Part shown: in pieces, positions 12,296 through 12,966 of the stretch
How positions within the stretch are numbered: the first letter of the stretch is position 1
Layout of the letters: each line of letters starts with the position of its first letter
From: Aquificota bacterium
GTDB lineage: Bacteria > Aquificota > Aquificia > Aquificales > Aquificaceae
DNA: 12,966 nucleotides
Reading direction: 5' to 3'
NCBI GenBank assembly: GCA_013153455.1
Contig: JAADEK010000093.1
Span: forward strand, 1 to 12,966
Program-made: the position numbers and the translations under genes
The notes under the pieces: model-generated
Told to the model about the DNA's origin: nothing
The model's database searches: none
What the model saw: the letters and a program-made list of their open reading frames with translations, nothing else

Positions 12296-12950
12296 AACAG
12301 GGAAAAATCTCAAGAGCGGGATTGACGGGAAGCTCCCCGTATCTCGCTCCCTCCACTATCACCTTCCTCCCCTCAAGCTTAACCCTTCCCTCCGAGAACC
12401 ATTGAATAGCCTGAGGGAGAATCTTGTGCTCCCACTTCAGTATCCTCTCCGATAGACTCTCGGGCGTATCCTGAGGAAGGACGGGAACGACCGCTTGAAC
12501 TATCACGGGACCCCCGTCTACGCTCTCATCAACGATGTGAACGGTGCAACCGCTGAACTTCACACCGAACTCAACCGCCCTCCTTTGAGCGTCAAGCCCC
12601 TGGAATGCGGGTATGAGGGAAGGGTGTATATTTATAACCCTGTCGGGGAAGTTTTTCAGAAACTCACCCGAAAGAACGCGCATAAAACCCGCAAGAACGA
12701 CGAGCTCAACACCCTTCTCCTTCAGTATACGTGAAAGCTCCTTCTCAAACTCCTTCCTTGAGCTGAAGTCTTTCCTTTCTACGACCTTACACTCTATACC
12801 CTCCTTTTCACATCGCTTGATGGCGTAAGCGTTCGGGTTGTCGGAGATGACCACACTTATCTGTGCCTTCAACCTACCCGCCTTTATCGCGTCAACGATA
12901 GCTTGCAGGTTACTTCCCCTTCCCGAGACGAGGACTCCCAACCTAATCAT
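12288..12950 (-). CDS. purN: phosphoribosylglycinamide formyltransferase (GAR transformylase)
   Basis: Transfers the formyl group of 10-formyltetrahydrofolate to GAR, the third step of de novo purine synthesis. The 220-residue protein starts with the phosphate-binding loop [12 protein letters not shown] and has the catalytic trio Asn107 and His109 in [10 protein letters not shown] and Asp145 in VDGGPVI, corresponding to Asn106, His108 and Asp144 of the E. coli enzyme. Length is normal for PurN. The PGxH-type stretch after the active site reads QGLDAQRRA, a mild variant. The ATG has no ribosome-binding site and lies seven bases from a -10-like TAGAAT, so the mRNA may be leaderless. Its 3' end runs into rpsU (8-base overlap). 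Confidence 0.96.
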   Translation of the reverse strand: MIRLGVLVSGRGSNLQAIVDAIKAGRLKAQISVVISDNPNAYAIKRCEKEGIECKVVERKDFSSRKEFEKELSRILKEKGVELVVLAGFMRVLSGEFLKNFPDRVINIHPSLIPAFQGLDAQRRAVEFGVKFSGCTVHIVDESVDGGPVIVQAVVPVLPQDTPESLSERILKWEHKILPQAIQWFSEGRVKLEGRKVIVEGARYGELPVNPALEIFPCFR

Positions 12951-12957
12951 GGGTTAA

Positions 12958-12963
12958 ATTCTA
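12958..12963 (-). promoter_or_regulatory. -10 box for a probably leaderless purN mRNA
   Basis: On the minus strand TAGAAT (12963-12958, one mismatch from TATAAT) is followed by seven bases, TTAACCC, and then the purN ATG. The predicted transcription start is at or one base before the ATG. The -35 region would lie beyond the right edge of the window and cannot be seen. Confidence 0.5.
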
Positions 12964-12966
12964 AAA

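Overview
The window looks like a chromosomal stretch from a thermophilic bacterium, most likely of the Aquificaceae (Aquifex/Hydrogenobacter/Thermocrinis relatives). This is an inference from the Lys/Glu-rich proteins, the strong preference for ATA (Ile) and AGG/AGA (Arg) codons, tightly packed and overlapping genes, and the gene types present; no marker gene fixes the genus. Nine of the ten genes read rightward and purN reads leftward. There is no sign of a mobile element or CRISPR array.

Positions 1-262 hold no convincing gene but are rich in structure: a bulged stem near the left edge (3-47), a long imperfect hairpin (101-180) with competing inner pairings, a 12-bp palindrome (207-218), and a promoter whose predicted start lies only about 5 bases before the next gene. 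Positions 263-3424 are a compact unit: a periplasmic HtrA/DegP protease, a group-2 (RpoD/RpoS-type) sigma factor, and TruB, the tRNA pseudouridine-55 synthase. The genes are 10 bases apart or overlap by one base.

Positions 3425-6281 are a second unit: DnaJ, its MerR-type repressor HspR, and a QueH-type epoxyqueuosine reductase with a long unexplained C-terminal half. The dnaJ promoter carries HAIR-like sites (CTTGAGT-N7-ACTCAAG type), which suggests that HspR controls its own operon. With htrA and the sigma factor next door, this forms a protein-quality-control and stress neighbourhood.

Positions 6282-12022 are a complete tripartite efflux operon: TolC-like outer-membrane channel, membrane-fusion protein and RND pump. 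A perfect 20-bp palindrome sits over the -35 region of its extended -10 promoter, so a repressor is expected, but no regulator gene is in the window. The pump's last codons form a hairpin with the stop codon in the loop, followed by a separate promoter for rpsU (ribosomal protein bS21). purN (phosphoribosylglycinamide formyltransferase) comes from the opposite strand, and its 3' end overlaps that of rpsU by 8 bases.

I see no clearly new multi-gene system. The best leads are the structured region before htrA, two probable (near-)leaderless transcripts (htrA and purN), the HspR operator array, the orphan operator of the efflux operon, the C-terminal half of QueH, the duplicated region-3 module of the sigma factor, and the four-codon reading frame wedged between the rpsU ribosome-binding site and its start.
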